Source: Charina bottae | Taxonomy: Eukaryota > Chordata > Lepidosauria > Squamata > Charinaidae | Assembly: GCA_023362775.1 (NCBI GenBank) | Contig: JALMGJ010000020.1 | Location: 3,596,001-3,660,000 of the forward strand | Direction of reading: 5' to 3' | Length of the DNA: 64,000 bases | In this document: positions 57,301-60,300 of the stretch, piece after piece | Layout: each line of letters opens with the position of its first letter | How positions within the stretch are numbered: the stretch's first letter is position 1 | Position numbers and translations under genes: made by a program | Notes under the pieces: model-generated | Databases searched by the model: none | Told to the model about the DNA's origin: nothing | Seen by the model: only the letters and a program-made list of their open reading frames with translations

Positions 57301-60300
57301 ATGGCGTTGTCCTCCTCCCACTCCCAGGCCGTTGGAAATGCACCCGTGTTTTCCCATGTTTTCCAGCTATGATTCAAAACTGCTTCTTCTGACCTGAGCC
57401 AGAATGTAATGGCCCGTTACGTCAATAAACTACCACACCCCTAGAAGCTCATGCACCATTCAACCCTCACTTCTTCCTGCGGGCTGCTTTCAGTTTCTAT
57501 TGTGAAGCTTCGGTTCCCTTCCCATTTTTTTACATCTTTAGGTTGCAATGTGGGCACATTGCTGCTGGGTTTCTCTGAAGCTGAATTATCAGTTCTTCCT
57601 TGCTACAACATTTCCACGGAGCTACAGAGGAACATAGGAATAAAAGAACAAGCTGTTCTTGATGGCTTTGATTATTGTTGCATCACAGCAACAATGGAAC
57701 GATAAGGGAAAAAAAGAAAAAAGAAAGGGTCTGTCTTAGTGTCAGAGGAGAATGGGGGTGGGGGGGCATAGGAAGGAGGAAGCAATCCCTAACAGGAAAA
57801 AGCAGGCACTGGCAGACCAGTCCGCTCAGGAGCCAGTCAGTGAGCTTTGCCTCCTCTGCAGGGGTGGGAAGGGCATTAAGCAAGGGGACAACCAGTCTGG
57901 TTTCGCAGTACAATCTGGCCTGGAATTTCTGGAGTTGGCTTCAAAAACAATTGGGAGCAGCATGCGGAGGCAAGCGCCTTAGGCTGCAGTGTGGAATTGC
58001 CCTTCCCCTCAAACTACAACCTGCATTTAATCCCAGCAGCTGGCAGCTCCTCACTGACCTTGATTGATCTCAGCAGGGCTGGATCAGAATACCCAGGTAG
58101 TAGACTAGACTGAGAATATCCTAGCAAACCGCTTCTACTTCTATATTGCTGCTAAGAAAACTACATGGCCAGAGCCATTAAGCTGGACTAGAGGGGCTTT
58201 TTATGTGCATTTAATTGCAATGGCACAGTTAAAATCAGTTTGATCCATACTGCGCATGGAAGGAAAGCAAACGTGCAGAAAAGTAAAAGGAATTATTTGC
58301 TTCAAACGTCGTGGCTCTTGAGATTAAAAGAACAACGTATATAGGTAGTACTTACAGTTTTTAAAATTTTAGATGGGTTTCACAGGGGTAGCTAGTTGAT
58401 TAACCAATAAACGTAGTTAATCATTGCAAGACAGTATACAAAAATGCATGTGCCCAGCTGAAAATAAGTATCTATACATGTTTTAATTTTTAAAAGCAAA
58501 GGAACATTAAGTTCTAATTTAAAAACCTTTCTCTTGTTTCAGTTGCATGAAGTATTATGCATTATGATGATATTGCATAGAGACACTAAAAATATTTTAT
58601 AGTAATATTGTTTGTCAGTATAATGTAATCTTTAGGTATAAAAATCTTCCATGTTCACAAATTCCTTTTCTTTCTAGGCTTGTCCAAAGCTGAACTTTTC
58701 ACCACCTCACAAGAGGACATTCTCTTCCAGGACAATATATAACCTTACTGGGCACGATGTAGAAACTTACCTTCTAGTTACTGCCAAAGATTTTATACAG
58801 AAGAGGTATCCCTTTTATTTTATTGCTGTCTCTTGCTATCTCTGTTATCATTCATCTTTAACAGAAGGTCCCGACTGAAAGTGTTATTGCCAAAGCAGCA
58901 TTGTACCATCAATGTGCAAGCCCCGCCCCTTTCTTACATATATACACTATCAGGATGAATATACAAAAGGGGCAGAACCTGTGTTGCAACAGCGTGATGC
59001 TAGTTTCATCATTGCCCCCTTGAGATCCCCACCACCACTCCCGATGCCTCTGGTTACCACCATCTCTCCTGATACCAGCTCAGGGAGAGAATGGGATTCC
59101 AAGTCCAACATATGGTGGTAACACTTCTTCTCAGTCAGCACCTTCCTTAGCATTTGCTTTTCTTTCAGTAATGATAGTTTTCAGTTGCACCACACAATTA
59201 AAATTAATTTAAAGGAGTAATCTGTGGTGATATTTCTGAAGATGTAAGAGAGTGTTTAAGGGCATGGTGGCTCAGCGGGTAAGACGCCAGGCTTGTCGAT
59301 CGAAAGATCGCAAGTTCGGAGGTTCGAATCCCTAGCCCCGCGTGACGGAGTGAGCACTTCGGTGGGTAGGTAACAGCGTTCCGCATGCGTCGTGCCGGCC
59401 ACATGACCATGGAAGCGTCTTTGGACAACGCTGGCTCTTCGGCTAACAAACGGAGATGAGCACCGGCCCCTAGAGTCGGACACGACTGCACAACTGTGCG
59501 GGGGGAACCTTTACCTTTTACCTACCACACGGAACTAGTGTGGGTTGTTCAATGGATGTTTCTTGACTTCCCAGTCCATGGCTCAGAAGGGACTGGGTCC
59601 AAAAACAAAAATTCAAGCAACAGATCAATGCATGGTCCTTCAGTCACTTTGTATTATTTCCAAATGTAATACCAATTCATTAATTAGAACACTAAATAAT
59701 GGCTTAAACTGTCAAGATTTAGCATTCCCCCCTGGCAATCATATGTAGCAGGGGCATAAGTAGGGCACTATGGCCTCCCCCGCTCCCGCCTTTACCTTTT
59801 TAAGACAGTGTTTGGCATGTTATATTTCCGTGATTTCTTAGTCACCAGTTCAGTGAACAGAAGGGACTTAAGTTGCTTAGATTGCTCCTGCGGCCATAGT
59901 CTTTAATATGGATTAAGAAGTCCGTAAGAAATTAGGATTCTAAAGTTACTTTGTTTCTCTTTGTTTTTTAAATGCTAGTCCATAAATCTTGAAAGATAAT
60001 CATGAAAATGTACATTTGGTTTTGATTACAATCTTGAGATTATACATTTCTTGGTAGCTCTTCCAGTATTTAGAAAAGAACAACCTGGTGCAGGTGAACA
60101 CCTTATCTCCTTAGGGCCTGGGAATGGTCTGGGCTTTCTTTTTATCTGAGTCCTGAACACAAGAAAGAAAACCTGATGGTGCCATGGTGATAGAAAGCAC
60201 TGGCCATGGCCCGATTGTCAAGCTGTCAGAAGTGAAGTACCATTTATGACTTATAGAACTTCCATGGAATTTGGTTATATGAGATCTAAGGTGTCTAAAT

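Noticed and set aside
57675..58067. 130-codon frame in intron E21-E22
   Set aside because: Low-complexity start, no recognisable domain, and no matching splice phase.
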